Below are positions 27,080 through 35,399 of a stretch of DNA of 64,000 nucleotides, in pieces. Made by a program: the position numbers and the translations under genes. Within the stretch, counting starts at the first letter, position 1, and every line of letters starts with the position of its first letter. This stretch comes from Aquisphaera insulae (GTDB lineage: Bacteria; Planctomycetota; Planctomycetia; Isosphaerales; Isosphaeraceae): NCBI RefSeq assembly GCF_011064615.1, contig NZ_JAALJH010000001.1, positions 248,001-312,000 on the forward strand, written 5' to 3'. The notes beneath the pieces were generated by a model. The model saw nothing but the letters and a program-made list of their open reading frames with translations, was not told the origin of the DNA and searched no databases.

Positions 27080-27775
27080 ATGCTCGCGCGATTGACGATC
27101 CGTCGTCTGACCTTGTCGCTCGTCTCCCTGGTCCCATTCGCCATCTGCACCGCGTCCGGCCAGACTCCGGCCCAGCCGAAGGTGGCTCCGGGGCCGGGAG
27201 AGCCGGACTGGAAAGTCCTGCTGGAGGAACGCTACGGGCTCTCGATGTTCGGGGACCTGAAGAACCCGGTCGAGACCACCGCCGCGAAGGCGATCGGCCG
27301 CTTCCGCAGGTCGGGCCCCGGCGAGGTGACGTTCACCCCCCTGATCGCGCTCGGGCTCCCCTCGAGATCACGATGCGGATGGTATCGCACGGGCCCGGAC
27401 GGCCTGCCGGTCAAGCGCCCTCTCTGGACCTACACGTTCAAGAACACCGCCGAGGACCTGAAGGCGGACCGGAACCTCCCGCCGCCCCTGGAAGCCGGCT
27501 CGGTGACCCGGTTCGATCCGGGCGACGGGCCGTTCGGCCTCTGGGCGTCGAACGACCGGTTCGACGACGGCGGCGTCTTCACCGAGCCCGCCGTCGTCGC
27601 GGCCGTCAACGCCCGCCTGAGGAAGCAGCCCTACAAGGCGATGATCTACCCCGTCCGGGATAGGACCACCGGCAAGGATGTCCCAGGCAGCTACCTGATC
27701 GGCTGGGAATACTCGGATAACGACGACTTCCAGGACATCGTCTGCCGGATCGACAACGTCATCCTGGTCAAGTAG
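27080..27775 (+). CDS. Secreted protein with DUF4114-like C-terminus
   Basis: 231 residues with a signal peptide (RRLTLSLVSLVPFAICTASGQ, cleavage near residue 26). The C-terminal part has GPFGLWASNDRFDDGGVFTEP and ends YSDNDDFQDIVCRIDNVILVK, which recalls the DUF4114 signature ending in DNDFNDVV-like sequence. Such domains occur in secreted and PEP-CTERM-associated proteins of unknown function. AGGAAG lies before the ATG. It converges with the large reverse-strand TPR gene, only 8 nt between stops. Confidence 0.7.
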   Translation: MLARLTIRRLTLSLVSLVPFAICTASGQTPAQPKVAPGPGEPDWKVLLEERYGLSMFGDLKNPVETTAAKAIGRFRRSGPGEVTFTPLIALGLPSRSRCGWYRTGPDGLPVKRPLWTYTFKNTAEDLKADRNLPPPLEAGSVTRFDPGDGPFGLWASNDRFDDGGVFTEPAVVAAVNARLRKQPYKAMIYPVRDRTTGKDVPGSYLIGWEYSDNDDFQDIVCRIDNVILVK

Positions 27776-27783
27776 GCCGCGGC

Positions 27784-30700
27784 TCAGGACCGCGGCTTGG
27801 ACGGCTCGACCGCGGGCTTTGCTCCCTCTGGCTTGGCAACCTCGGGCTTGGGGGCCTCAGCCTTGGCGGCCTCGGGCTTTGGGGCCTCGGGCTTTGGGGC
27901 CTCGGGCTTGGGGGCCTCAGCCTTGGGGGCTTCAGCCTTGGGGGCCTCAGCCTTCGAGGGGGCCTCGGGTGGGACGGCACGGCCCATCTGATCCATATAA
28001 TAGGCCATGAGGGGGCGATAGGGAGTGGACGGTTCGAGCTTGAGCGCCCGAGAGAAGGCATCGGCGGCGCGGTCGGGCGTGCCGGATTCGAGCAGGCAGA
28101 CGCCCAGCTCGAATTCCCAGCCGGCTTGCTGGCCCAGCAGGTTCGCGAGGGTCAGGTCGGTGCTGGCCGCGCTGACGAGGTCGCCTCGGCTCACGAACTG
28201 GGCCGTGCTCAGGGCCCGGCTGGTGCGTTCGTAGCGGAGCCGAGGGATGGCCCTCTCCTGCCAGAAATTGGCCGCGGAGAGGTAGTTGCCCAGCAGCAGG
28301 TAGATCAGGCCCTGTCGCCGGTAGGACGCGCCCGGCTCCGATCCGAGGGACGGGTCTTCCGACGCGCCGACGGAGAGCAGCTCCATGGCCCGGTCGGGCT
28401 GGCCGGTCGAGCAGTAGAGGTCGACCAGGAGCGGCTTGACGATGACGGGGCTCATGTTCTGGTGGTACGCTTCCTCCAGCTCGCTGATCGCCCGGCCGAC
28501 CGCCCCCTGCTCGCGGGCGTACATCGCCTTCTCGACCGGCCCGGCGGATCGCTCCACCTGGAGGTTGAGGGTGTTCTCGTCGATCTGCTGGACTCGCTCC
28601 GAGAGCTCGGCGAGCTGCTGCTCGTAGCGGGCCCGGGCGTCGTCGGGCAGGTCGCCGCTCTGGCTCATGTCCAGGAGCATCTGGAGCCGATCGCGGGCGA
28701 GGTCGACGAAGCCGGCCTGGCCGAAGAGCTGGAACAGCTCGTACGTGAGCTGCCCGAGCTCGCGACGGTCGTCGGCGGTTTGCGGCGGCGGATTGGTCTG
28801 GATCGCGTAGTTGAGCACGGTGACCCGCTGCTGGAACCGAAGTCCCAGGGCCGTGTAATTCGGCGAGAGCATGTTGATCCGGGGCAGGTTCTCGGCCGTC
28901 ACGGGCATGCCCCCCAGGATCGCGGTCTCCTGGGAAGACAGCAGGCGGTAGGCGAGGTTGAGGAGGCGGTAGGCGACCCAGTCGTCCGGATTCCTGGCCA
29001 GGGCGGTCCGGGCCTCCCGGATGGCGAGCAGGCAGCGGGCCGGATCCGGGGTCGAGGCCTCCGCCGTGTCCGCCCCGATCCCCTGGAGCCATCGAATCGC
29101 CGCGTTGGTATGCGGCTCTGCGAGCCCGAGGATTCGGTTGCGGAAGATCTGGTCGATCCAGGTGGTCGGCGTCGGCGGCCGGTCGGCGGCCGGGATCGCG
29201 GACGAGATCCGGAAGGCACGCAGGTTCGGATCGAGCCGATTGTTCTGGAAGGCCTTCCGCTCCGCTTCGGGCGCGTCCGCTCGGCCGAACAGCATGGTCA
29301 GGCCGTCGTCGTAATAGGGGATCCAGCGCGGGCTCCGTGAGAGGCGGCGGACGGTCTCCGGCGCCCCGTCCGCGTCGATCATCACGGTGTTGACGCCCAG
29401 CCGATCGAGGGCGGGCTTCCAGGTCTCCTCCTCGTCGTTCCTGAGGGCGAGCCTGAGCTTCCTCTGCTCCTCGAGCAGGCCCTGCGGGAAGACGTTGGAG
29501 CGGTCGTCATAGAAGTTCTTCCGCCCCGGGTAAGCCTTCCAGACCAGGGCGTCTCCCTGGGCGGCGGTCGAGTTGAAGACATTGCCGACGATGTCGTTGT
29601 TCCGTGCCAGGAACTCGGAGGCCTCGAAGGGGAACTCGCCGGGGTCGTACGAGAAGCCGAACCGCGGCTGGCCGGGGACGGTGAGCCAGCCGGTGATCGC
29701 GACCCCGACGAAGAAGAAGAGCAGCGAGAGCGTCACGAGCCGCCCGCCGGTGGACCAGGCGTTCCATCCCGAGCCGAGCCGGCCCCGCGTGCCGAACTTG
29801 TCGAGATACCATTCCTGGCCGTTGAGCGAGGCCACCGCGGCGAAGACGACGGCGTATTCCTGGCGAAGCCCCATGAAGAGAGCCCAGAGCGCGGCCGTCA
29901 AGGCGAACGGGAGGAAGCGGGTCCAGGTGAACCGGCGGGCATTGACCAGGAAGCTCGCCAGGCCCAGGCAGACCATGACGAGGTAGAAGACCGTGAACCA
30001 GTACCACGACTTGTAGAAGCTCTGGATCTGGGAGCCGAAATAGGAGATCTCACCCGCCCGGGCAATCTCACTCGCCGCGAAGACGCGGCCGAACGGGGAC
30101 GCGGCGGCGACGAACGCCCGGTACGTGAACGGATTGACCAGGCAGGCCGCGACGCTCAATCCCAGGATCAGCCAGACCAGAGAGGTCCCGACCGGACGCG
30201 GCAGGTCCCCGATCGAAGGCTTCTCGACCGGCACCCCGGGGTCTTCCGGAGGGGAGATCGCCTGGTTCCCCGCCGCGGACCCGTCGAGCATCCGCCCGAC
30301 CGCCGACGCGGCCAGGATCAGCAAGCCCAGCAGGAAGGACTCGTCCAGGTTGGCCCAGACGATGAACAGGGGGATCAGGCCGTAGAGCGCCCTCGTCTTC
30401 GCCCGGTTGAAGGCGCGGTGGAGCAGCAGCAGCTCGATCGACAGGAGCAACGCCCCCCAGGTGCTCGGCGCGACCGCACCGGGCCCGGCGATCCCCCCCG
30501 GCTGGATGCGGATGAACGAGCCACCCCCGGACGCGCCGGGGCCGATCAGCACGCCGAGGGCCACCGCCGTGCAGAGTGCCGACCACCAGAGCCCGGGCCC
30601 CGGCCGCCGAATCCTCATCAGCACCCAGGCCGTCAGGAGCCGCGCGATCGCCCCGAGGGCGATCAGGCAGCCCACCCCGATCTGATCCGCGGAGGCCACG

Positions 30701-31137
30701 TTGCCCGTCGGATCAGCCGGATTCACCGGGACGAAGTCCCGCACCGCTCGATAGAGCGCGGAATGGCTCAACTGGAAGAGCCAGGAAACGTCCGCCCACG
30801 ACGCATCGGGGTTCGAATAGGAGAAGATGTTCCCCAGCGCCGGCGTCCCCTTGGCGGCGATCAGCTCGCCGGTCTTGAGGTGGGTCCAGAGGACCGAGTT
30901 CCGCGCGTCCACCCGCACCGCCGAGGCCACGAACACGAGCAGGAGCGCCGCGAACATCACGTAGATGTCATAATAAGCGTTCCATTCGAGGACGCGTTCG
31001 GGCGTCCACGGTTCGGGCTCGGGGAGGGGCTCGGCTGCGTCGGGGGCGCTCGCGGCGTCGGGAGCCTGGTCCGGGGTCGCTCCGGCCAGAGGGGCGTCGG
31101 CATCCGGTGAGGGCGGTGTCGCTTGGGGGTCTGACAT
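27784..31137 (-). CDS. Large multi-pass membrane protein with TPR region and EAPK-repeat tail
   Basis: 1117 residues starting MSDPQATPPSPD. An acidic, Pro-rich N-terminus (1-45) precedes about ten hydrophobic segments (from IYVMFAALLLVFVASAV through LVTLSLLFFFVGVAITGWL). A soluble part follows with YYDDGLTMLFGRADAPE, then a TPR-rich region (about 650-1050, for example AISELEEAYHQNMSP and GVCLLESGTPDRAADAFSRAL). It ends in a tail of repeated EAPKxEAPKx units. The membrane half looks like the glycosyltransferase-C-type membrane proteins, and a soluble domain after it is consistent, but I see no diagnostic catalytic motif. An earlier in-frame TTG is less likely. It converges with the DUF4114-like gene. 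Function unknown. Confidence 0.75.
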   Translation of the reverse strand: MSDPQATPPSPDADAPLAGATPDQAPDAASAPDAAEPLPEPEPWTPERVLEWNAYYDIYVMFAALLLVFVASAVRVDARNSVLWTHLKTGELIAAKGTPALGNIFSYSNPDASWADVSWLFQLSHSALYRAVRDFVPVNPADPTGNVASADQIGVGCLIALGAIARLLTAWVLMRIRRPGPGLWWSALCTAVALGVLIGPGASGGGSFIRIQPGGIAGPGAVAPSTWGALLLSIELLLLHRAFNRAKTRALYGLIPLFIVWANLDESFLLGLLILAASAVGRMLDGSAAGNQAISPPEDPGVPVEKPSIGDLPRPVGTSLVWLILGLSVAACLVNPFTYRAFVAAASPFGRVFAASEIARAGEISYFGSQIQSFYKSWYWFTVFYLVMVCLGLASFLVNARRFTWTRFLPFALTAALWALFMGLRQEYAVVFAAVASLNGQEWYLDKFGTRGRLGSGWNAWSTGGRLVTLSLLFFFVGVAITGWLTVPGQPRFGFSYDPGEFPFEASEFLARNNDIVGNVFNSTAAQGDALVWKAYPGRKNFYDDRSNVFPQGLLEEQRKLRLALRNDEEETWKPALDRLGVNTVMIDADGAPETVRRLSRSPRWIPYYDDGLTMLFGRADAPEAERKAFQNNRLDPNLRAFRISSAIPAADRPPTPTTWIDQIFRNRILGLAEPHTNAAIRWLQGIGADTAEASTPDPARCLLAIREARTALARNPDDWVAYRLLNLAYRLLSSQETAILGGMPVTAENLPRINMLSPNYTALGLRFQQRVTVLNYAIQTNPPPQTADDRRELGQLTYELFQLFGQAGFVDLARDRLQMLLDMSQSGDLPDDARARYEQQLAELSERVQQIDENTLNLQVERSAGPVEKAMYAREQGAVGRAISELEEAYHQNMSPVIVKPLLVDLYCSTGQPDRAMELLSVGASEDPSLGSEPGASYRRQGLIYLLLGNYLSAANFWQERAIPRLRYERTSRALSTAQFVSRGDLVSAASTDLTLANLLGQQAGWEFELGVCLLESGTPDRAADAFSRALKLEPSTPYRPLMAYYMDQMGRAVPPEAPSKAEAPKAEAPKAEAPKPEAPKPEAPKPEAAKAEAPKPEVAKPEGAKPAVEPSKPRS
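27838..27957 (-). repeat. 15-nt coding tandem repeat (EAPKx tail)
   Basis: Eight units of 15 nt encode five-residue EAPKA/EAPKP steps at the C-terminus of the TPR membrane protein. Units differ mainly at the codon for the alternating Ala/Pro and at third positions. Length variation by slippage would keep the frame. Confidence 0.85.
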
Positions 31138-31286
31138 CAGTGGGGACCGCAATTCGCGATGAGGGATGGAAAATGGCGCAAGGGAGGTCGACCGCGCACT
31201 CGGTCGACTCGTGATCAAAGCCTTATGCTAGAAACCAGCCGTCGCCCCGGTCAAGGGCCTCGACGCCGCCGCGGCGACGCCCGGCG

Positions 31287-31314
31287 TTGACTTCGTGCAT
31301 GCCCGACCTAGAAT
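31287..31314 (+). promoter_or_regulatory. Sigma-70-like promoter of the GT2/BshC-like unit
   Basis: TTGACT (31287-31292) and TAGAAT (31309-31314) are separated by 16 nt; each matches the consensus at five of six positions. It lies 78 nt before the glycosyltransferase start. The -10 box sits inside a perfect inverted repeat, GACCTA-N7-TAGGTC (31305-31323), which is placed where an operator would be. Confidence 0.55.
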
Positions 31315-31391
31315 GCGTAGGTCCTTTGAAGACGCCGCGATCCGGATCGTCGCCGGCGACTGTGTTCGAGCACCCCGCGGGCCGGCCCCTC

Positions 31392-32111
31392 ATGAGAATC
31401 CTCACCGCGATCCCCGTCCACAATGAAGAAAAGCACATCAGGTCGGTGCTCCGGGAGGTGGTCGGCCACGCCGAGCACGTCCTGGTCGTGGACGACGGGT
31501 CGACAGACCGCACTCCCGAGCTGCTCCGCGAATTTGGGGAGGTCGAGGTCGTTCGCCACCCCCGGAATCTCGGCTACGGGGCCGGGCTGAGGTCGGCCTT
31601 TCGCCGGGCCATCGAGGGGGGCTACGACGGGCTCGTCACGCTCGACTGCGACGGCCAGCATGAGCCGCACATGATCCCCGAGGTTGCGGCCGGGCTCGCC
31701 GAGGCGGACATCGTCTCCGGGAGCCGCTACCTGCGGGTGTTCGACCCCTCGCAGCGGCCCCCGGAAGAGCGGCGGCGGATCAATGTTGAAGTGACCCGCT
31801 GGCTCAACGAATGCCTGGGCTTCAACCTGACGGACGCCTTCTGCGGCTTCAAGGCGTATCGACGATCGGCGCTCGAGAAGTTCGAGATCACGGACCTGGG
31901 CTACGCCATGCCCTTGCAGGTCTGGGTCCAGGCGGCTCGCCACGGCATGTCGATCGTGGAGGTGCCGGTCCCCCTCATCTACCTCGACGAGGAACGCGCC
32001 TTCGGCGGGGCGCTCGATGACTCGGACTATCGCCTCAAGCACTACCGGAGCGTCTTCCAGGACGCGATGCGAGGGGCGGGGCTCGAGACGGCCGGAGGAT
32101 GTCGCGGATGA
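31392..32111 (+). CDS. GT2 family glycosyltransferase (soluble)
   Basis: 239 residues with the GT-A pattern MRILTAIPVHNEE, VDDGSTDRTPELL (33-45), the metal-binding DCDGQHEP (85-92) and GFKAYRRSALEKF. It resembles the DPM1/GtrB group but has no C-terminal membrane helices, so it probably acts in the cytoplasm or at the membrane face. A sigma-70-like promoter lies upstream. The next gene starts within its stop codon (ATGA), implying translational coupling. The start ATG has only a weak Shine-Dalgarno. Donor and acceptor are unknown. Confidence 0.85.
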   Translation: MRILTAIPVHNEEKHIRSVLREVVGHAEHVLVVDDGSTDRTPELLREFGEVEVVRHPRNLGYGAGLRSAFRRAIEGGYDGLVTLDCDGQHEPHMIPEVAAGLAEADIVSGSRYLRVFDPSQRPPEERRRINVEVTRWLNECLGFNLTDAFCGFKAYRRSALEKFEITDLGYAMPLQVWVQAARHGMSIVEVPVPLIYLDEERAFGGALDDSDYRLKHYRSVFQDAMRGAGLETAGGCRG

Positions 32112-33781
32112 AAGACAACCGCCTGCGGGCTCCCTCGACCGACGGCGCCCTGCTGGCGGTTCCTCCACTCGCCGAGGCGCTCGGGGAGATCTCCAGGACC
32201 TCGACCCGGCTCCGCGCCTGGGATCACGACTTCCAGGGACGAAGCTCCAGATTGCTGAGGAAGCAGGTCCGGCGCGACGTGCTCGCACGCGCTTCCGCCT
32301 TCCTGGCGCGGCACGGCATCGACGCCCCGGACGTCCCGTCGGCCGACGAGACCGTGCTGCTCCCCCCGCTCATCGTGACGGGACACCAGCCCGAGCTCTT
32401 CCATCCCGGAGTCTGGGTCAAGAACTTCGCCGCCGCCTCGCTGGCCTCCGCCTGCGGGGGTATCGCCCTCAACATGATCGTCGACAACGACATCCCGAAA
32501 TCGGCGACGATCCGGGTCCCGTTGCTCGAGCGAGACAGGGCCCGGGCCGTCCGAATCGAGTTCGATCGCTGGATGGGGGAATGGCCCTATGAGGACCTTC
32601 GGGTCCACGACGAGGCCCTCTTCGCCAGCTTCCCGGCCCGCGTCCGCAAGGTCCTCCCCGCTCAGATCGCCGATCCCATTCTTGACGGATTCTGGCCGCG
32701 GGCGGTCCGGCGAGCGTCCGAGATCCCCACGCTGGGCCTCCGGTTGGCCCTGGCCCGCCGCGAGATCGAGGCCGAGTGGGGCATCTCCAACCTCGAGATC
32801 CCCCTCAGTGAGCTCTGCCAGGGGGAGGGATTCCTCTGGTTCGCCTCGCACATCCTCGCCCAGTTGCCGCGGTTCCAGGAGGTGCACAACTCCGCCCTGG
32901 CCGACTACAGGCGGCACTACGGCATCCGGAGCAAGAGCCATCCGGTCGCCGACCTCGGCCTCCAGGGCGAATGGCGCGAGGCCCCGTTCTGGGCCTGGCG
33001 GCAAGGCGAACCCCGGCGCAGGGCCCTCCTCGTCCTCCAGGAGAAGAAATCCATGAGGCTCCGGATCGCCGGCGAATCCGAGACCCTCCTGGAACTTCCC
33101 CTGGCCGCGGATCGCGATGCGTGCTGCGCGGTCGAAAGGCTCGCCGACCTGCCGGCCCGCGGCGTCCGACTTCGTACCCGCGCCCTCACCACCACCATGT
33201 TTGCACGCCACCTGATGGGCGACATGTTCATCCACGGGATCGGGGGTGCCAAGTATGACGAGCTGGGGGATGCCATCGCCGCGCGATTCTTCGGGATCGA
33301 GCCGCCTCGCTTCCTCACCCTCTCTCTCACCCAGCGACTCGGGCTCCCGGAAAAGCCCGCCGGCCCGGAGACACTCCTCGCACTCGAGCAGTCCATCCGC
33401 AGGATGACCTACAATCCCGATCGGTTTGTGGATGAACCGACGACGCCGGAGGTGCGTACTCTGATTGATGAGAAAAGTCGTTGGATTGCTAACGAGCCGG
33501 GCACTCGGGACGAGAGAATTCGGCGATACCGGGCGATTCAGGACGTCAATGGACGACTCCGGCCCCTCGTCGCGGGCCGGATGCAGACGACACAACGACT
33601 GAAGCAACAAGCGATTGCGGATCTTCGGTGGAATCTCGTGACCCGCAGTCGGGAGTTTCCCTTCATCCTCCATTCGGCGCGGCGATTGCAGCATGTGATG
33701 TCGGTGATGGCCGATTCTGCAAATTCCAGGAACCCCGACGCCACCGAAGGGGCGATCATGGATGCGGTCGTGAATTGCTAG
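32108..33781 (+). CDS. BshC-like protein (putative cysteine-adding enzyme homologue)
   Basis: 557 residues. Two segments parallel BshC, the enzyme that joins cysteine to glucosaminyl-malate in bacillithiol synthesis. PLIVTGHQPELFHPGVWVKN (87-106) matches the BshC nucleotide-fold motif with its TGQQ-GLF-GP pattern. RTRALTTTMFARHLMGDMFI, followed by GIGGAKYDELGDAI and EPPRFLTLSLT, matches the region with GPGE-Y-L-F-PP in BshC. The usual long C-terminal coiled coil is only partly recognisable. The ATG at 32108 is chosen over one 9 nt earlier because it overlaps the previous stop and has GGAGG at 9 nt spacing. The homology is inferred from motif order, and the substrate may differ. Confidence 0.6.
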   Translation: MKDNRLRAPSTDGALLAVPPLAEALGEISRTSTRLRAWDHDFQGRSSRLLRKQVRRDVLARASAFLARHGIDAPDVPSADETVLLPPLIVTGHQPELFHPGVWVKNFAAASLASACGGIALNMIVDNDIPKSATIRVPLLERDRARAVRIEFDRWMGEWPYEDLRVHDEALFASFPARVRKVLPAQIADPILDGFWPRAVRRASEIPTLGLRLALARREIEAEWGISNLEIPLSELCQGEGFLWFASHILAQLPRFQEVHNSALADYRRHYGIRSKSHPVADLGLQGEWREAPFWAWRQGEPRRRALLVLQEKKSMRLRIAGESETLLELPLAADRDACCAVERLADLPARGVRLRTRALTTTMFARHLMGDMFIHGIGGAKYDELGDAIAARFFGIEPPRFLTLSLTQRLGLPEKPAGPETLLALEQSIRRMTYNPDRFVDEPTTPEVRTLIDEKSRWIANEPGTRDERIRRYRAIQDVNGRLRPLVAGRMQTTQRLKQQAIADLRWNLVTRSREFPFILHSARRLQHVMSVMADSANSRNPDATEGAIMDAVVNC

Positions 33782-33859
33782 CGTAAAATGTTCCCGGTCA
33801 GGACCTTGGTTGCGGCGGCGGCCGATTTCAGCCCGTACAATCTGGGAAGGCGTTGCGAG

Positions 33860-35206
33860 ATGAGTAGCGTAGGATCTCCCTGGTCTTCGGCTGACAGTCC
33901 TCGCCATCCGCGTCGCCGTTCCAGGACGGTGGATTCGATGAAAGGCTCATCGTCGGCGATCCGTTATCCGTTTCGCCGCGGCTCGGTGGAATATAGCCTG
34001 GGGACTGAGGCCGATCACGAAGCGGTCTATCAGACCCTCCTGCACGTCTTCCACGGTCCGGACAGGGACACGTTCCTCGGTGCGCTCAGCGATCCCGCCT
34101 ATCGGCCCGACCAGAGGCTCCTCGCCAAGGTGGATGGGCGAATCGTCAGCCATGCCCACCTCACCGAACGTGTGGTCCGCTATGGTTCGGCCATGCTGCC
34201 GATGAACGGAGTGATGTGGGTTGGGACGCTGCCCGAATTCCGCGGGCTGGGGTTCGCCCAGAATCTGATGCGTCTGGCCGACGAGCGGGCCAGGGCGACG
34301 GGCCGGGGACTCCAGGTCCTGACGACGGGCATGCCCCAGTTCTATCGGCCTCTGGGCTGGGGGGTGTGCGGCCGACAGTCCTATGCCCAGGCCCTGAGCC
34401 GGAACCTGCCCCAGGTGAGCGACGGCGTTGTCGAGGGGAAGGGAGGCTTCTGGCACGTCCGCCCCTGGCGGCAAGTCGAGCTCTCCGACCTCATGACGCT
34501 CTACGAATCCCAGTTCGCGAACGTCTCCGGCTCGGTCGTCCGCTCCGAGGAATACTGGCGGTGGCTGATCGGTCGCCGCTATGCCCACGTGATCTGGGTT
34601 GCCTGCCAGGGCGAGGCCGTCCGCGGCTATGCCTTCGTCAAGGACCACAAGATCCTCGAGATCGCCTCGGATCCGGCCCACCCCCAGGCCCTCCGCGCCC
34701 TCCTCGGCCGCGTCCGGGCCGAGGCCCTGGAACGCGCCTACCCCCGCGTCACGGTCCATGCTCCGACCAATCACCCGGTGATCGAGTCGTTCCAGGCCGC
34801 GGGCGGCCGCCTCGTGGACGACGACCTGATCGACGGGACGGTGTCGATGTCCCACATCCCCGACGTCGGCAAATTCCTCACCGCCATCCTGCCGGAGCTG
34901 AACCGCCGCGCGGCCGAGGCCGACGCGACGCTGCCGCTGGAGCTCGGCATCGCCAGCGAGGATCATCGCTGGATGATCCACATCGACGGCAAGCAGTCTC
35001 GGATCGAGCCCGACAAGTTGAGCCGGCGCTACCTGACACTCAGCCCCCCTTCCCTCGTTCGTCTCCTGATGGGCCATTCCGGGATCGACGCGGCGAGCCA
35101 TGAAGAAGGTTTCCTCGCCTCCACGGCCACCGCCCTGGATGCCGCGAGGATCCTCTTCCCGACCCAGCCGATCTGGAGGAGTCCGCTCGACTCGGCCACG
35201 GCCTGA
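33860..35206 (+). CDS. Eis-like GNAT N-acetyltransferase
   Basis: 448 residues (about 422 if the later ATG at 33938 is used). The first GNAT domain has the acetyl-CoA motif VGTLPEFRGLGFAQNLMRLADE, seen here as PEFRGLGFAQNLM. A second, degenerate GNAT-like domain and a C-terminal part (SVEY to TLSPPSLVRLLMG) fit the Eis/SCP2-like architecture. Such enzymes acetylate amines, including aminoglycosides in some species. The 33860 start has GGGAAGG 9 nt upstream. It follows the BshC-like gene by 78 nt on the same strand. Its substrate is unknown; a role in the same small-molecule pathway is only suggested by position. Confidence 0.8.
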   Translation: MSSVGSPWSSADSPRHPRRRSRTVDSMKGSSSAIRYPFRRGSVEYSLGTEADHEAVYQTLLHVFHGPDRDTFLGALSDPAYRPDQRLLAKVDGRIVSHAHLTERVVRYGSAMLPMNGVMWVGTLPEFRGLGFAQNLMRLADERARATGRGLQVLTTGMPQFYRPLGWGVCGRQSYAQALSRNLPQVSDGVVEGKGGFWHVRPWRQVELSDLMTLYESQFANVSGSVVRSEEYWRWLIGRRYAHVIWVACQGEAVRGYAFVKDHKILEIASDPAHPQALRALLGRVRAEALERAYPRVTVHAPTNHPVIESFQAAGGRLVDDDLIDGTVSMSHIPDVGKFLTAILPELNRRAAEADATLPLELGIASEDHRWMIHIDGKQSRIEPDKLSRRYLTLSPPSLVRLLMGHSGIDAASHEEGFLASTATALDAARILFPTQPIWRSPLDSATA

Positions 35207-35303
35207 ACAGGGCTCTTTGCCAGCCGGGCGGCCTCACCGGATGCGCATTGCAACCAGGCACGCGCGGGTTTGAAGTCCGACTCGACAAACGGCGAGCACG
35301 CCC

Positions 35304-35324
35304 CCCCGCGCACTTCACGCGGGG
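35304..35324 (+). terminator. Hairpin between the GNAT and DUF1570 genes
   Basis: A perfect 7-bp stem, CCCCGCG and CGCGGGG, around the loop CACTTCA. It lies 98 nt after the acetyltransferase stop and 75 nt before the next start. There is no T-tract, so a terminator and a leader structure are both possible. Confidence 0.35.
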
Positions 35325-35399
35325 TCGTGGGCGGTGGTACACTTCCCTTGTCCCGTCCGCCGAATTCATTCAGACAACGCGTCCGAGAGTATCCCGGCC

